64,000 nt of DNA from Thermoplasmata archaeon (GTDB lineage Archaea > Thermoplasmatota > Thermoplasmata > Thermoplasmatales > Thermoplasmataceae): assembly GCA_021835025.1 (NCBI GenBank), contig JAKBQY010000014.1, positions 82,508 through 146,507 on the forward strand, read 5' to 3'. The notes beneath the pieces were generated by a model. The model had not been told where the DNA came from. It made no database searches and saw nothing but the letters and a program-made list of their open reading frames with translations. The translations under genes and the position numbers were made by a program. Of the stretch, positions 40,134 through 50,580 are shown piece by piece; the first letter of the stretch is position 1; each line of letters begins with the position of its first letter.

Positions 40134-41272
40134 TCGTGAATTTTCATGTATAATTTGTTAAATCCATACATGATGTCACTATCCAGACGATTATCTGGAG
40201 AGGGATTTTCAATCTCAAAACTTCTTACTTTTCTTGATAGTTCTTCAATTGCTATTCTTGCCTCAAGCCTTGCCAGTGGAGCCCCAAGACAAAAATGAAT
40301 TCCGTTTCCAAATGCTATATGCCTTTTATGCTCCCTGTATGGGTCAAAAACTTCAGGTTTTTTATAAATATCCTCATCCCTGTTGGCTGAACCCAGATAA
40401 AGTACAAGAAAATCATTTTTATAAACTGGTATACCATTTATTTCTGTATCAATCTTTGAATACCTCCTTGTTGATTGAACCGGAGACCTGAATCTCAATG
40501 TCTCCTCAACAACAGATGAAATTATCGATGGGTTCTTTATAATATTATTATAAATATCCATATTTTCTGATATTGAGAGGATCATATTTGTTATCAAATT
40601 TGTAGTTGTTTCATTCCCCGCAACAAGCAAGAGTATGGAAAATCCCGCAATATCCTGATCAGTAAGTTTTTTTCCATCAAGTTCAACACTGGACAATCTG
40701 GATATTATATTATCCCTATTATGTTTCCTGTCAATCATCTGATAAAAGTAATCAGCCATTTCATATTGGGTTTTTATATCTGGTTCACGACCAAGAGACG
40801 TTGCCAGTTTATCCGACCACTCTTTAAGTAATGAGAAATCTTTTTCCGGCACACCAAGCATTTCCGAAATAACTGCAATTGGCAATGGGGTGGAAAGTTC
40901 ATTGACTATATCCACGCGATCATTTTTCCTTATATTATCAACAAGATCCGATGCTATTTTTCTAATTTTATCCTCATATGAATTGATAATCATTGGCGTG
41001 AAAGCATCACTTACAAGGTTTCTCAATTCAGTATGCCTTGGTGGATCCAGAATCAATATACTTGGTGATGTTTTTGTATTCATCAGGTTTATCATTTCAC
41101 TGCCAAGCAAATCCCGGAATTGTGAGGAAAAATTTCGGTAGTCCGATAAAATTTTAACAATATCATTATTCTTAAAAAGGTAAACGGCATTTCCACTTCT
41201 TACGATTGGATTTTCACTTCTCATTTCTTTATACCATTCAAAAGGTTCTTCTTTATATGATGGAATGTACAT
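40130..41272 (-). CDS. Cytochrome P450
   Basis: LLLVAGNETTTNLITN (I helix), EETLRFRSPVQSTRRYS (ExxR), HIAFGNGIHFCLGAPLARLEARIAI (heme Cys). Confidence 0.96.
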   Translation of the reverse strand: MYIPSYKEEPFEWYKEMRSENPIVRSGNAVYLFKNNDIVKILSDYRNFSSQFRDLLGSEMINLMNTKTSPSILILDPPRHTELRNLVSDAFTPMIINSYEDKIRKIASDLVDNIRKNDRVDIVNELSTPLPIAVISEMLGVPEKDFSLLKEWSDKLATSLGREPDIKTQYEMADYFYQMIDRKHNRDNIISRLSSVELDGKKLTDQDIAGFSILLLVAGNETTTNLITNMILSISENMDIYNNIIKNPSIISSVVEETLRFRSPVQSTRRYSKIDTEINGIPVYKNDFLVLYLGSANRDEDIYKKPEVFDPYREHKRHIAFGNGIHFCLGAPLARLEARIAIEELSRKVRSFEIENPSPDNRLDSDIMYGFNKLYMKIHD

Positions 41273-41404
41273 AAAAATTAATATTTTAAAGGTATATTAA
41301 GCTAAATTTTATATTGAATTATATATATAAATTCATAAAATTTAAAAATTAAAAATTTAACAATACAAGCACATAAAAATAATAATAAATAAAAATTTAT
41401 AAAA

Positions 41405-42835
41405 TTATTTACCTCCCACTTCGGCTTGTATTATTTCCTCCGTATGTGCATGGAAACGTGGACTTATGAAATATGTAAAGCCCAGTATTGTCAGAAGAAT
41501 TACCGCTGTTGTTATTGATGCCTGCATATAGGGAAATGCTGGTGGATATACACTATAATATATTCCCAGGGCCAGAATTATCAAGGAAATTAAAGGCATT
41601 ATTACGTGCGACATCAATTTTAACTCGTTCAAACGCCTGAATAAAAATGGAAGAGCAAAATCACTCATTATGTGACCGGCAAATAAAGCCAGGCCTGCAA
41701 CGGTTATAAGGAATAGATAACCATACAGGGGACCAAATATCAGTCCGGCAATTATGCTTGCGATGATGCTTGTTATTCCCATGAACAGAATTGTGTTTGA
41801 TGGTGTTTTATATTTTGGATGTATTTTAGAAAACCATGATGCAAAAACATTATCTCTTGAAAAGGAGTACCCTATCCTTCCAAGAACATTAAGTGGGGCT
41901 ACCATGGAGACAAATATACTGTTAAATAGAAGAACAATTATAACCATCAAAAATGGCAATCCAAGATATTTATTTGCAAGAATCAGCCCTGGTATTAGAC
42001 TTGTTGCAAAACTTCCCATTTTGGTCGGCCCCCAGCCAATTGTAAAGGCATATGCCGTTAGGAGGAATACCAAACCACTTATTACAAAACTTACCACCAT
42101 TGCCTTTTTAATATTCTTTTTGGGCATTTTGGCTTCCTCTCCAAGATATACTGCGCCGGATGCACCAGTCATAAGGAATGTCCCAAGAACCACACCCTCA
42201 AACAATGGTGCAATTCCAGGGGAGAATTTAAGGGAGAATACTGCGGTGGTATTGTGTGGGCCTGTTATGATTATAATTGAAACACCTATAATAACAAGTA
42301 TGGACACCTCAAGCAGGGCGCCTATTAGAGAGTATTTAACTGATGGCTTTATTCCAAAATACGGAAGCATTGTAAATAATAGAACAAAAACTATTAAAAT
42401 TGGAATCCATAGAAATTTGGGCGCTGTAATTCCAAAAAATGCCGAAAGTATGCCCGGCAAAAGAACACCTGCAAAGAACAGTGTTGTATTAGCTAGAATG
42501 GTATATTCAAATAGGAGGTATACCAAACCATCAAAAATTCCATATTTTGGTCCGATCGCTTCTCTTGTAAATCTATAAAAACCCCCAGCGGCGGCAATTT
42601 TTGAGGAATATTGAAATGGTGTGTTTACCCAGATTATTCCGCTTATAACTGAAATAATTATTGCCAGGGGAAGTGCTCCCTGCGCGTACAAAGCGGCTCC
42701 CGTCAATGACGTAACAACCGATGCCAGTGGGGCGGTAAATGCTATGGTCTGACCAACTATGGCCCAGAACCCAAGTGCATTTTTCTGCAACTTCGACTTT
42801 CCTATCTTTCCAGATTTAATTTTTCCTACTTCCAT
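41405..42835 (-). CDS. APC-family amino acid permease
   Basis: 12+ TM; LGFWAIVGQTIAFTAPLASVVTSLTGAALYAQGALPLA...AAGGFYRFTREAIGPKYGIFDGL. Confidence 0.88.
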   Translation of the reverse strand: MEVGKIKSGKIGKSKLQKNALGFWAIVGQTIAFTAPLASVVTSLTGAALYAQGALPLAIIISVISGIIWVNTPFQYSSKIAAAGGFYRFTREAIGPKYGIFDGLVYLLFEYTILANTTLFFAGVLLPGILSAFFGITAPKFLWIPILIVFVLLFTMLPYFGIKPSVKYSLIGALLEVSILVIIGVSIIIITGPHNTTAVFSLKFSPGIAPLFEGVVLGTFLMTGASGAVYLGEEAKMPKKNIKKAMVVSFVISGLVFLLTAYAFTIGWGPTKMGSFATSLIPGLILANKYLGLPFLMVIIVLLFNSIFVSMVAPLNVLGRIGYSFSRDNVFASWFSKIHPKYKTPSNTILFMGITSIIASIIAGLIFGPLYGYLFLITVAGLALFAGHIMSDFALPFLFRRLNELKLMSHVIMPLISLIILALGIYYSVYPPAFPYMQASITTAVILLTILGFTYFISPRFHAHTEEIIQAEVGGK

Positions 42836-43070
42836 AATGTTGATATATTTTCTTAAATTATAAAAATGTTTCCATTTTATATTTAATGATTATTTAAATT
42901 AAATAATTTTTATAATATTTATATTAATTTATTTCTTAAATTAAATAAAAGTTAAAATAATAATATTTTAGAATAAATGTAAAAATGGATTTTAATACCA
43001 AAGTTATTAGTTTTAAAAAATGGAAAAGATATATGGGCTTTTATCTGTTGAGTTTTACCCCTTCAAGAAT

Positions 43071-43126
43071 TTTTTTAACAAAATTGAGCGAGAAATCCCC
43101 TTTCGAAAGATAGGGGAGGAGGTCAC
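43071..43126 (+). mobile_element. IS200/IS605-type right-end hairpin remnant
   Basis: ttttttaacaaaattgagcgagaaatcccctttcgaaagataggggaggaggtcac; ends in GGAGGTCAC like the other right ends; paired with 57973-58028. Confidence 0.6.
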
Positions 43127-43160
43127 ATAGGCATAAAAGTTAGAATATATATGGAACTTA

Positions 43161-44063
43161 TTATAGCAGTTTGTATATTACTCCTTTTTCACTGTATAAT
43201 CTATTTTCCGCCTCCTCAAAAACAACACTGTGTATGCCGTCAATAATATCATCAGTAACCTCCATACCTCTATGTGCAGGCAGGCAGTGTAGGAAGATAT
43301 AATTTTTATTTGCATAATCGGCCAGTTCCGAATTTACCTGATAGGGTCTGAATTGTTTCTCCCTCTCTTCTCTTTCCTTTTCATCTCCCATGGAAACCCA
43401 GACATCAGTATATATTATATCGGCAGAATCCACAGCAGTTCTTGGATCCCTTACTACTTCTATATTGTTCCCGGTTTTTAATGAAATCTCTTTTGCTTTT
43501 CTCAGAATTTCCTTATCCGGGTTATGGTATTCTGGGCATGCAATAGAGATGTCCATTCCTGTTATGGATGCACCAAGTAATAATGAATTTGCCACATTAT
43601 TCCCATCACCAATATATGCCATCTTTAAATTTGATAATTTTCCCTTTTTCTCATATATTGTCATGAAGTCTGCTACTATTTGCATTGGATGTTCCAAATT
43701 ATCAAGGGCATTTATAACTGGAACAGAAGAATTTTTAGCCAGTTCAATTACCATATTATGGTCATATGCTCTATATGAAATTATATCGAGAAATCTGGAC
43801 ATGACCTTTGCAGTATCACCTATTGTTTCACCATCCCCAAGATGCATATCCTTAGAACTCAAATAAATGGCTTCACCATTCAATTGAATCATTGCTGCTT
43901 CCAACGATATTCTTGTTCTTGTACTCGGTTTTTCAAAAATCATTCCAAGTATCTTTTTATCCGAAAATTTTATTGTTCTATCTTTTTTTAACTTTATGGA
44001 TAAACCTATAATATCTTCCAGATCATCTTTCATATCGCAAACAGATAAAATATCTCTTTTCAT
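43161..44063 (-). CDS. argF: Ornithine carbamoyltransferase
   Basis: FEKPSTRTRISLEAAM, NALDNLEHPMQIVADFMTI, HCLPAHRGMEVTDDII. Confidence 0.96.
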   Translation of the reverse strand: MKRDILSVCDMKDDLEDIIGLSIKLKKDRTIKFSDKKILGMIFEKPSTRTRISLEAAMIQLNGEAIYLSSKDMHLGDGETIGDTAKVMSRFLDIISYRAYDHNMVIELAKNSSVPVINALDNLEHPMQIVADFMTIYEKKGKLSNLKMAYIGDGNNVANSLLLGASITGMDISIACPEYHNPDKEILRKAKEISLKTGNNIEVVRDPRTAVDSADIIYTDVWVSMGDEKEREEREKQFRPYQVNSELADYANKNYIFLHCLPAHRGMEVTDDIIDGIHSVVFEEAENRLYSEKGVIYKLL

Positions 44064-44087
44064 ATAACTGTAAGTTTAAAAATAAAT

Positions 44088-45062
44088 TTAAAACTTTTTA
44101 TTCATTTTATCCATATAAAGTGTAATGGCTGCTTTTGAACCATCACCAACTGCAGTAGCTATCTGTTCTTCACTTCCTGACAGAACGTCCCCTGCTGCAT
44201 ATATACCTGGTATGTTGGTTCTGCCCTTTTCATCAGCAACAATGAATCCATGTGCATCAAGTTTAACTCCTATATCTTTCAGGAAAGAGGTTTGTGGTAT
44301 TACACCAATATATACAAAAATTCCATCAAGGTTTATCGTTCTTTCTTTGCCGGAAACAAGATCCTTATATCTTATACCGGATAATTTTTTATCGTCCCCT
44401 ACAAATTCCTCTGTTTCTGCGTTAAGGATAAACGGAATTCTTTTTTCATCAAGGCTTTTGACATATGCATCCTCACACTTTTTAATTTTTGAATGTGCTA
44501 TAAGTGAAACGTTTTTTGCAATGCCATTTAAATAGAGTGCTGATATTGCACCAGAATTTCCCCCACCAATAACCGCAACATTTTTGTCCTTAAATAAATA
44601 GCCATCGCAGGTTGAACAGTAAGATATACCCTTTCCATAATATTTATCTTCTCCTGGAACACCCATCTTTTTGTGTGCTGTACCTGTAGCAACTATAATT
44701 GCCTTTGCAGTGAATGTTTCTCTATTTGTTTCTATTGAAAAGGTATCTCCATCTTTTTTTACATTCCTGACATCTATTTCTGTAATAATTTTTCCGTATT
44801 CAGAATAATGCTTTCTGAAATTTTCTGCAAGATCAGAACCTTCTATTGCTTTATATCCAAGGTAATTTTCAACCATTGGTGATACCGCAGTGTTTCCTCC
44901 TGGAACTGCTTCTCTTTCAAGTATGGCAACGGTCATGCCTGACCTTTTAATGTAAATCCCAGCGGAATATCCGGCTGCACCTGCGCCAATAACAATGACA
45001 TCATAATAAGTTTCATAATCTCTTTCATTGCCTCTAACATTGAATTGCATCATAAAAATCAC
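44088..45062 (-). CDS. trxB: Thioredoxin reductase
   Basis: VIVIGAGAAGYSAGIYIKRSG, ISYCSTCDGYLFKDKNVAVIGGGNSG (CxxC), GIYAAGDVLSGSEEQIATAVGDGSKAA. Confidence 0.93.
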   Translation of the reverse strand: MIFMMQFNVRGNERDYETYYDVIVIGAGAAGYSAGIYIKRSGMTVAILEREAVPGGNTAVSPMVENYLGYKAIEGSDLAENFRKHYSEYGKIITEIDVRNVKKDGDTFSIETNRETFTAKAIIVATGTAHKKMGVPGEDKYYGKGISYCSTCDGYLFKDKNVAVIGGGNSGAISALYLNGIAKNVSLIAHSKIKKCEDAYVKSLDEKRIPFILNAETEEFVGDDKKLSGIRYKDLVSGKERTINLDGIFVYIGVIPQTSFLKDIGVKLDAHGFIVADEKGRTNIPGIYAAGDVLSGSEEQIATAVGDGSKAAITLYMDKMNKKF

Positions 45063-45111
45063 CGTTGATTTATTCTAAAATAATATATATAGTTTAATAA
45101 AAATAAAAAGA

Positions 45112-46737
45112 TTAATATTGTGGCATTCCTCCCATTCCACCTGGGGCTCCTCCAGCTGGAGCAGATGATTTTTTACTTGCTATTACATCATCTATTCTGA
45201 GTATCATTGTTGCCACCTCAACAGCACTTTCAATTGCATGTGTTTTGACCCTGTATGTATCAAAAACACCAAGAGAGAGCATATCGCTTATTGATGAATC
45301 ATTCATGTTTATACCATATGTTTTATTTCCCTTTTCGTGGTCAGCCTTAAGCTTTATCAATGTATTTATTGGATCCATTCCAGAATTCTCTGCAAGTGTT
45401 CTGGGTATTATCTCAAGTGCTTTTGCAAAGGCTTCAATGGCAAGCTGTTCTCTTCCTCCCACACTATTGGAATAATTCCTGAGTTTCATTGCTAGTTCTG
45501 ATTCTATTGCACCGCCACCTGGAAGATATTTACCATCTTCTTTTGTTATTGCAACAACTCTAATTGCATCATTCATGGCTCTGTCAATTTCATCAACAAC
45601 ATGCTCAGTTCCACCTCTGATCAATATGCTTACAGCTTTTGGATTTACACATCCTGTTACAAATGTCATTCTGTCGTCACCAATTTTTCTTTCTTCCACG
45701 GTCTCAGCCTTTCCAAGCACATCCTCTGATATATCATCAAGGTTTGTGACCATTTTTGCTCCTGTTGCCTTTGCAAGTTTTTCCATATCACTCTGTTTAA
45801 CCCTTCTAGCTGCATATATTCCATCTTTTGCAAGATAATACTGTACGGTATCATCTATTCCCTTCTGGCATAGAACTACATTTGCACCTGATTTTTTAAT
45901 TTTCTCCGCCATTTCTCTCATGGTATCGGTTTCCTGGTCAAGAAAATCCTGTATCTTGGAGGGGTCCGTTATCTGAACCTTTGCATCTATTTCGGTTTTC
46001 TTTATTTCAAGTGCGGAATTTATAAGGGCTATTTTTGCATTTTTAATTACTGTGGGCATCTTGGAATGAACTCTTTCCTTATCTATTATTATTCCGTTGA
46101 TAAAGGTTGTGTCTGAAGCCCCACCGCCGCTTTTTTTATCAACCTTGATATTTACTGTATCAATAATTGTTTTGCCATCTCTTTCTTCCGAAACAGCGTT
46201 TATTGCCTTCACCACTAAGTCTGCAAGAAATTCTGCTGAAACGCCTGTGTTTTTTCCAGATAATGCGGTTATTGCAATTTTTCTGAGTGTTTTGTCATCA
46301 TTTGCCCTTGCAGCTATTTCTTCAAGTTCTTTCTTTGATTCAACAACGGCAAGGTGGTAACCATCTGCAATTATTGTTGAATGAACACCTTGTTCAAGCA
46401 AGGTTTCCGCCTGTTTCAAAAGCTCACCGGCCAAGACAACAACGGTGGTTGTACCATCACCAACAGCAGTATCCTGTGATTTTGAAGCTTCAACGATCAT
46501 TTTTGCAGTTGGGTGGTCCACATCCATTTCCTTCAATATTGTGGCTCCGTCATTTGAAACAACTATGTCGCCTATGGAATCAACAAGCATCTTGTCCATT
46601 CCCTTTGGGCCAAGTGTAGTTCTTACTGCATCAGCTATTGCCTTTGCGGCTTCAATATTATTCTTTTGGGCGTTTTTCCCCTGTTGCCTTTCTGTACCTT
46701 CCTTTAATATTAATATTGGCGTTTGACCTGATATCAT
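45112..46737 (-). CDS. thsA: Thermosome subunit (group II chaperonin)
   Basis: [61 protein letters not shown]-terminal [13 protein letters not shown]. Confidence 0.97.
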   Translation of the reverse strand: MISGQTPILILKEGTERQQGKNAQKNNIEAAKAIADAVRTTLGPKGMDKMLVDSIGDIVVSNDGATILKEMDVDHPTAKMIVEASKSQDTAVGDGTTTVVVLAGELLKQAETLLEQGVHSTIIADGYHLAVVESKKELEEIAARANDDKTLRKIAITALSGKNTGVSAEFLADLVVKAINAVSEERDGKTIIDTVNIKVDKKSGGGASDTTFINGIIIDKERVHSKMPTVIKNAKIALINSALEIKKTEIDAKVQITDPSKIQDFLDQETDTMREMAEKIKKSGANVVLCQKGIDDTVQYYLAKDGIYAARRVKQSDMEKLAKATGAKMVTNLDDISEDVLGKAETVEERKIGDDRMTFVTGCVNPKAVSILIRGGTEHVVDEIDRAMNDAIRVVAITKEDGKYLPGGGAIESELAMKLRNYSNSVGGREQLAIEAFAKALEIIPRTLAENSGMDPINTLIKLKADHEKGNKTYGINMNDSSISDMLSLGVFDTYRVKTHAIESAVEVATMILRIDDVIASKKSSAPAGGAPGGMGGMPQY

Positions 46738-46829
46738 AATACCATCAGATTCGTAAATATGTTCTTCAATATAAACCTTTTTATTAATTTATACAAATTA
46801 TATTATTGTATTTATTTTAATAACTTTAA

Positions 46830-47240
46830 CATTGATTGGATTTCCATAAGGTTGGACGGTCCTCGTGTTTTTTATGAAGAAATTCTCATTCAACCTTTTT
46901 TATTAATCCCATTATTCAGGATTCTTTATATATATCACAGGGTTTCTTTCTGCGTTTATTCCTTGCATCTTCAGTGTTGCAGGTATACCTTTATTGTTAT
47001 GTGCTGTTCTTCCATTGATATATCTCTTATTCATGATTCCAACTTTTGGACAAAATTATTTTTGGCATAGTTCCCTGAAATTTTTAACGGGCGTTTACAA
47101 TAGATACTGTTGTTACAACAAAGTATCTTACCAATGGTATATCCTTTCCCTGCACTGTATGAAGTTTTACACCAAAATGTTCTCTATCTCCTTTTTTACA
47201 GCAATAGACATTCCACATTCACCATCTGGGTATTACGGAT
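46830..47240 (-). pseudogene. Degraded DDE-type transposase remnant
   Basis: Reverse strand: CCKKGDREHFGVKLHTVQGKDIPLVRYFVVTTVS, then frameshifted, then GIPATLKMQGINAERNPVIY. Confidence 0.45.
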
Positions 47241-47478
47241 AAAATTTTTTAGACACATAGAATAACACAAGATCTACGAAAGAAAAATTCACGAAATCCC
47301 CAACTCCTTATTACTGCCATAGACAGGGATCAAATAAATATGGAGGTAGATTAAGTATTATGAAGACCTTACAAATTTACAGCAATTATGTTACACAATC
47401 ATATTTACTGATAAATCAATAATGTGAAAATAGGTAAAAAGTCATTAATATAAATAAAATAAATATAATTATAATTGT

Positions 47479-47775
47479 TTATTTTTTATTTAGTTTTGGA
47501 TGATAGGTAAATATTTTATAAGTAGTACTATGATTATTTATTATTATTTTTCCTTTAAATATAAGATAACTAACCACGGTTGCATAAATTAAAAATGATA
47601 AATATATTAATGTTAAAATTAAAAGTGAAAATATAAAATTATTCATATATTTATTTATGATGATCTCATATAATTCAATGATTATTGAAATAATAGTAGC
47701 AGTTATAAGATCAGCTAATACAAAAAAAGTTCTTTTCTTTTCACTATTTTTTATATTGTTATTTATATTAACCAC
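47479..47775 (-). CDS. Small membrane protein (98 aa, 2 TM)
   Basis: TFFVLADLITATIISIIIELYEIIINKY and NFIFSLLILTLIYLSFLIYATVVSYLIF hydrophobic segments; 24 nt after the small peptide gene. Confidence 0.6.
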   Translation of the reverse strand: MVNINNNIKNSEKKRTFFVLADLITATIISIIIELYEIIINKYMNNFIFSLLILTLIYLSFLIYATVVSYLIFKGKIIINNHSTTYKIFTYHPKLNKK

Positions 47776-47799
47776 CTTTACATACTTTTATAATTTCCT

Positions 47800-47940
47800 T
47801 TACATCATACTTAATGGGTTTGTTAAATCATGCATCCAATGACATGCGAAGAGAGTTGATAACCATGACAAACCAACACTGGCTATAGCAACTGCTAATA
47901 TCCATGCAGCACCCCCTGTGGCCCCTATTAAACTAGCCAT
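47800..47940 (-). CDS. Small hydrophobic peptide (46 aa), bacteriocin- or toxin-like
   Basis: ATG at 47940: MASLIGATGGAAWILAVAIASVGLSWLSTLFACHWMHDLTNPLSMM*; reverse-strand TATA-like TTTATATTTTT upstream. Confidence 0.45.
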   Translation of the reverse strand: MASLIGATGGAAWILAVAIASVGLSWLSTLFACHWMHDLTNPLSMM

Positions 47941-48012
47941 GCAATCATGTAATAATATGTAACACGTCGGTAAAACTTGCGAAAAATATAAACACAAGAT
48001 ATTTTTATGTAA

Positions 48013-48855
48013 TTAAATCTTTGAGATATCCAGGGAATTTATAAAATCCCCATAATTCATTGGTTCCTTTACATATCTATAAAGTGATGTATTTTCCTTG
48101 TAATAATCCAGTTTTAACATATAGAACTGATCCTTTGTAATGATGCCTCTTTTTTCAAGCGACCCAATAAAGGGTTTAAATATGAATGAGGAAACTTCCT
48201 TTACCGGCGGTAGTCCTAGTTTTTTCCTTACTGTATTGAACATGCCACCAAATGTTATAGTTTCCTTTGTACATACATTTATTATTCCATTTTTTTCCAT
48301 GGAATTTTTTATAACGGTTATGACATCATTGATATAAACAGGTGCCATATTCCCACTTTTTGGCAAAAATGGTACCTTCTGCTTTGCAATGTCAACCAGC
48401 ATTTTGGTAAATTTATCTCCTGGCCCATACATTGTTGATGGCCTTATTATCAATGAATTGCTAAGCAAATTTGCATTATCCTCTGCCAGTCTTTTATATC
48501 TGAAATAGGATGTGATGCCATTATCAGCATTTATTGCAGAGAAGTATATTATTTTCTGGTTTTTCCCATATTTTTTTATTGCGGAAACGATATTCTTCAT
48601 TCCGTTCAATGATAAATCCTCATGGGTCTCATCATCTTCCTTCAAAACATCCACAGCATGAACAATGATATCATATCCTTCTATGGCTTTATAAACTTCA
48701 TCATAGTTTCTTATATCACCCTTTATGTATGTATAACCCTTATCCTTCAATTTCTCAGACTCACTTCTGGAAAAATATGCCTTTTCATCAGCATCCAACT
48801 GTTCCAGAATATTACTACCAACAAAACCCGAACCCCCAATTACAAGTAACTTCAT
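48013..48855 (-). CDS. NAD(P)-dependent epimerase/NDUFA9-like SDR protein
   Basis: MKLLVIGGSGFVGSNILEQL, DIIVHAVDVLKEDDETHEDLSLNGMKNIV, RPSTMYGPGDKFTKML. Confidence 0.9.
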   Translation of the reverse strand: MKLLVIGGSGFVGSNILEQLDADEKAYFSRSESEKLKDKGYTYIKGDIRNYDEVYKAIEGYDIIVHAVDVLKEDDETHEDLSLNGMKNIVSAIKKYGKNQKIIYFSAINADNGITSYFRYKRLAEDNANLLSNSLIIRPSTMYGPGDKFTKMLVDIAKQKVPFLPKSGNMAPVYINDVITVIKNSMEKNGIINVCTKETITFGGMFNTVRKKLGLPPVKEVSSFIFKPFIGSLEKRGIITKDQFYMLKLDYYKENTSLYRYVKEPMNYGDFINSLDISKI

Positions 48856-48980
48856 AATGGTATATGATTTAAAAATATAAAATAGTTATTATAAATATAT
48901 CTTATATGATACTTTTTACATAAAATTTTAACCGCATTATTGGTGGATAATTATTTATTCAACTTTTTATTCCTATATTT

Positions 48981-50525
48981 ATGTCAAATTTTTCAAATGC
49001 CAGCAGTGACGTTTTTTTAATAAAAACAAAAAATATGATCGACCGTGGAGCACTGATGTCAAGATATAGCAGAACAAATAACCTGGATATAAGAGATGTT
49101 TATAATAAAGAATTTGAAAAAAATCCTGAACGTGCGGCTGATTTTTATAAAAGGGTATTCCTTGATTATGGTGATGAATCAATTTCCGAACTGATAACAG
49201 CACAGATGGGAATACAGAATGTTTCAAATATTTTATCAAAAATAATTGAGGAACCGCGTATAGGCTTATCCTATCTAGAAAAATCCTCAAGATACGTAAA
49301 ATATGATAAAAAGGTAAATGGAAAATATTTATTTTTAAGGGGAAATGATGCAGGTATCTATAAAAATGATATGGAATATGACGAATTTTGCAATGAACTT
49401 TTTGACTTTTACTCAAGAGCATACAGGGAACTTTCAGGATATATGAAGGAACTTTACCCAATAGAGGAATTTAATTTCGAAATAGGGGGGGAAATATATT
49501 CATATGATAAAATAAAAGATTTAAATGACCCTGTAATTGAGAATGCGTATAAATCATCTCTTAGAGCATCAGTTCTTGATGAAATTAGATTGCTATTACC
49601 TGCTTCAACACTGACAAATATTGGATTGTCTGGCAATGGAAGGGCGTTTATATCACTGATAGAAAGACTTGGCCAATATAAAACCAAGGAAAGCATAAAA
49701 TATGCTGACCTGATTTATAATGAATTAAGGAATGAAATGCCAGAAATTATTGATGACGCCACATCTGAGCATGGCAAAAAGCAAATGGAATATAACATGA
49801 AACGTGACTTGATCGGATATGAAGAGAAATTTCCAAGGGAGGATATTGATGAAGTCGTGTTGCTTAATTATGAAAATGAAAAGAGTGCAATAGACAAAGC
49901 TACAAAACTCCTTGTTTATCAATATTATGGCGATTATTCCAGGAGGAATATGGAGTTTCCAGAAGAGTTGAAGATTATCGATGAGTTGGCGTCTATAAGG
50001 AAGAATAGAAGGCACAAAGTTGGAAGGGCCTTTGAAAGCATCAATTACCTTTTTCAGATAAATATTAACTATGGGGCTTTTAGGGAATTGCAGAGGCACA
50101 GGTTTTTATCCATAGTAAGAAAGCAGCTTGGCATAAACTATGGGTATGACATCCCAAAAAACCTTTCCAAAATTGATGAACTAAGAAATAACTATGTTGA
50201 ACTCATGGAAAAGGCAAAAACCATATATATTGATATTAAGGAAAAGAACGGGGCTGCGGTTGCCCAATATGCTGTCCCATATGCATATAAATATCCTGTG
50301 GTTTTCAATGTTAACTTTAATGAGCTAACATATTTTATTGAATTGAGGTCAAATCAACAGGTTCATCCCGATCTAAGATCCGCTACAATAAAAATGTATG
50401 AAGAGGTAAAAAGAGTGCATCCCAATTTATCAAAATTAATTAAATTTGTTGATACCTCTGAATACAAACTTGGAAGACTCCCCTATGAAATTAAAAAAGA
50501 AAAAAGAAAACAGGACATAAAATAA
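48981..50525 (+). CDS. Tandem ThyX-like (flavin-dependent thymidylate synthase superfamily) protein
   Basis: 514 aa with two ThyX-like halves: EPRIGLSYLEKSSRYVKYD (N half) and FRELQRHRFLSIVRKQLGINYG...YFIELRSNQQVHPDLR (C half). Confidence 0.75.
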   Translation: MSNFSNASSDVFLIKTKNMIDRGALMSRYSRTNNLDIRDVYNKEFEKNPERAADFYKRVFLDYGDESISELITAQMGIQNVSNILSKIIEEPRIGLSYLEKSSRYVKYDKKVNGKYLFLRGNDAGIYKNDMEYDEFCNELFDFYSRAYRELSGYMKELYPIEEFNFEIGGEIYSYDKIKDLNDPVIENAYKSSLRASVLDEIRLLLPASTLTNIGLSGNGRAFISLIERLGQYKTKESIKYADLIYNELRNEMPEIIDDATSEHGKKQMEYNMKRDLIGYEEKFPREDIDEVVLLNYENEKSAIDKATKLLVYQYYGDYSRRNMEFPEELKIIDELASIRKNRRHKVGRAFESINYLFQININYGAFRELQRHRFLSIVRKQLGINYGYDIPKNLSKIDELRNNYVELMEKAKTIYIDIKEKNGAAVAQYAVPYAYKYPVVFNVNFNELTYFIELRSNQQVHPDLRSATIKMYEEVKRVHPNLSKLIKFVDTSEYKLGRLPYEIKKEKRKQDIK

Positions 50526-50580
50526 ATATTCAATAAATCGTATTTATTTTTAATGCATACCTCAAATGTTTACCAAAATG

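Noticed and set aside
42836-43070. Very AT-rich intergenic stretch as a replication origin
   Set aside because: No repeated origin-recognition boxes or Cdc6/Orc gene nearby; AT-richness is general in this genome.
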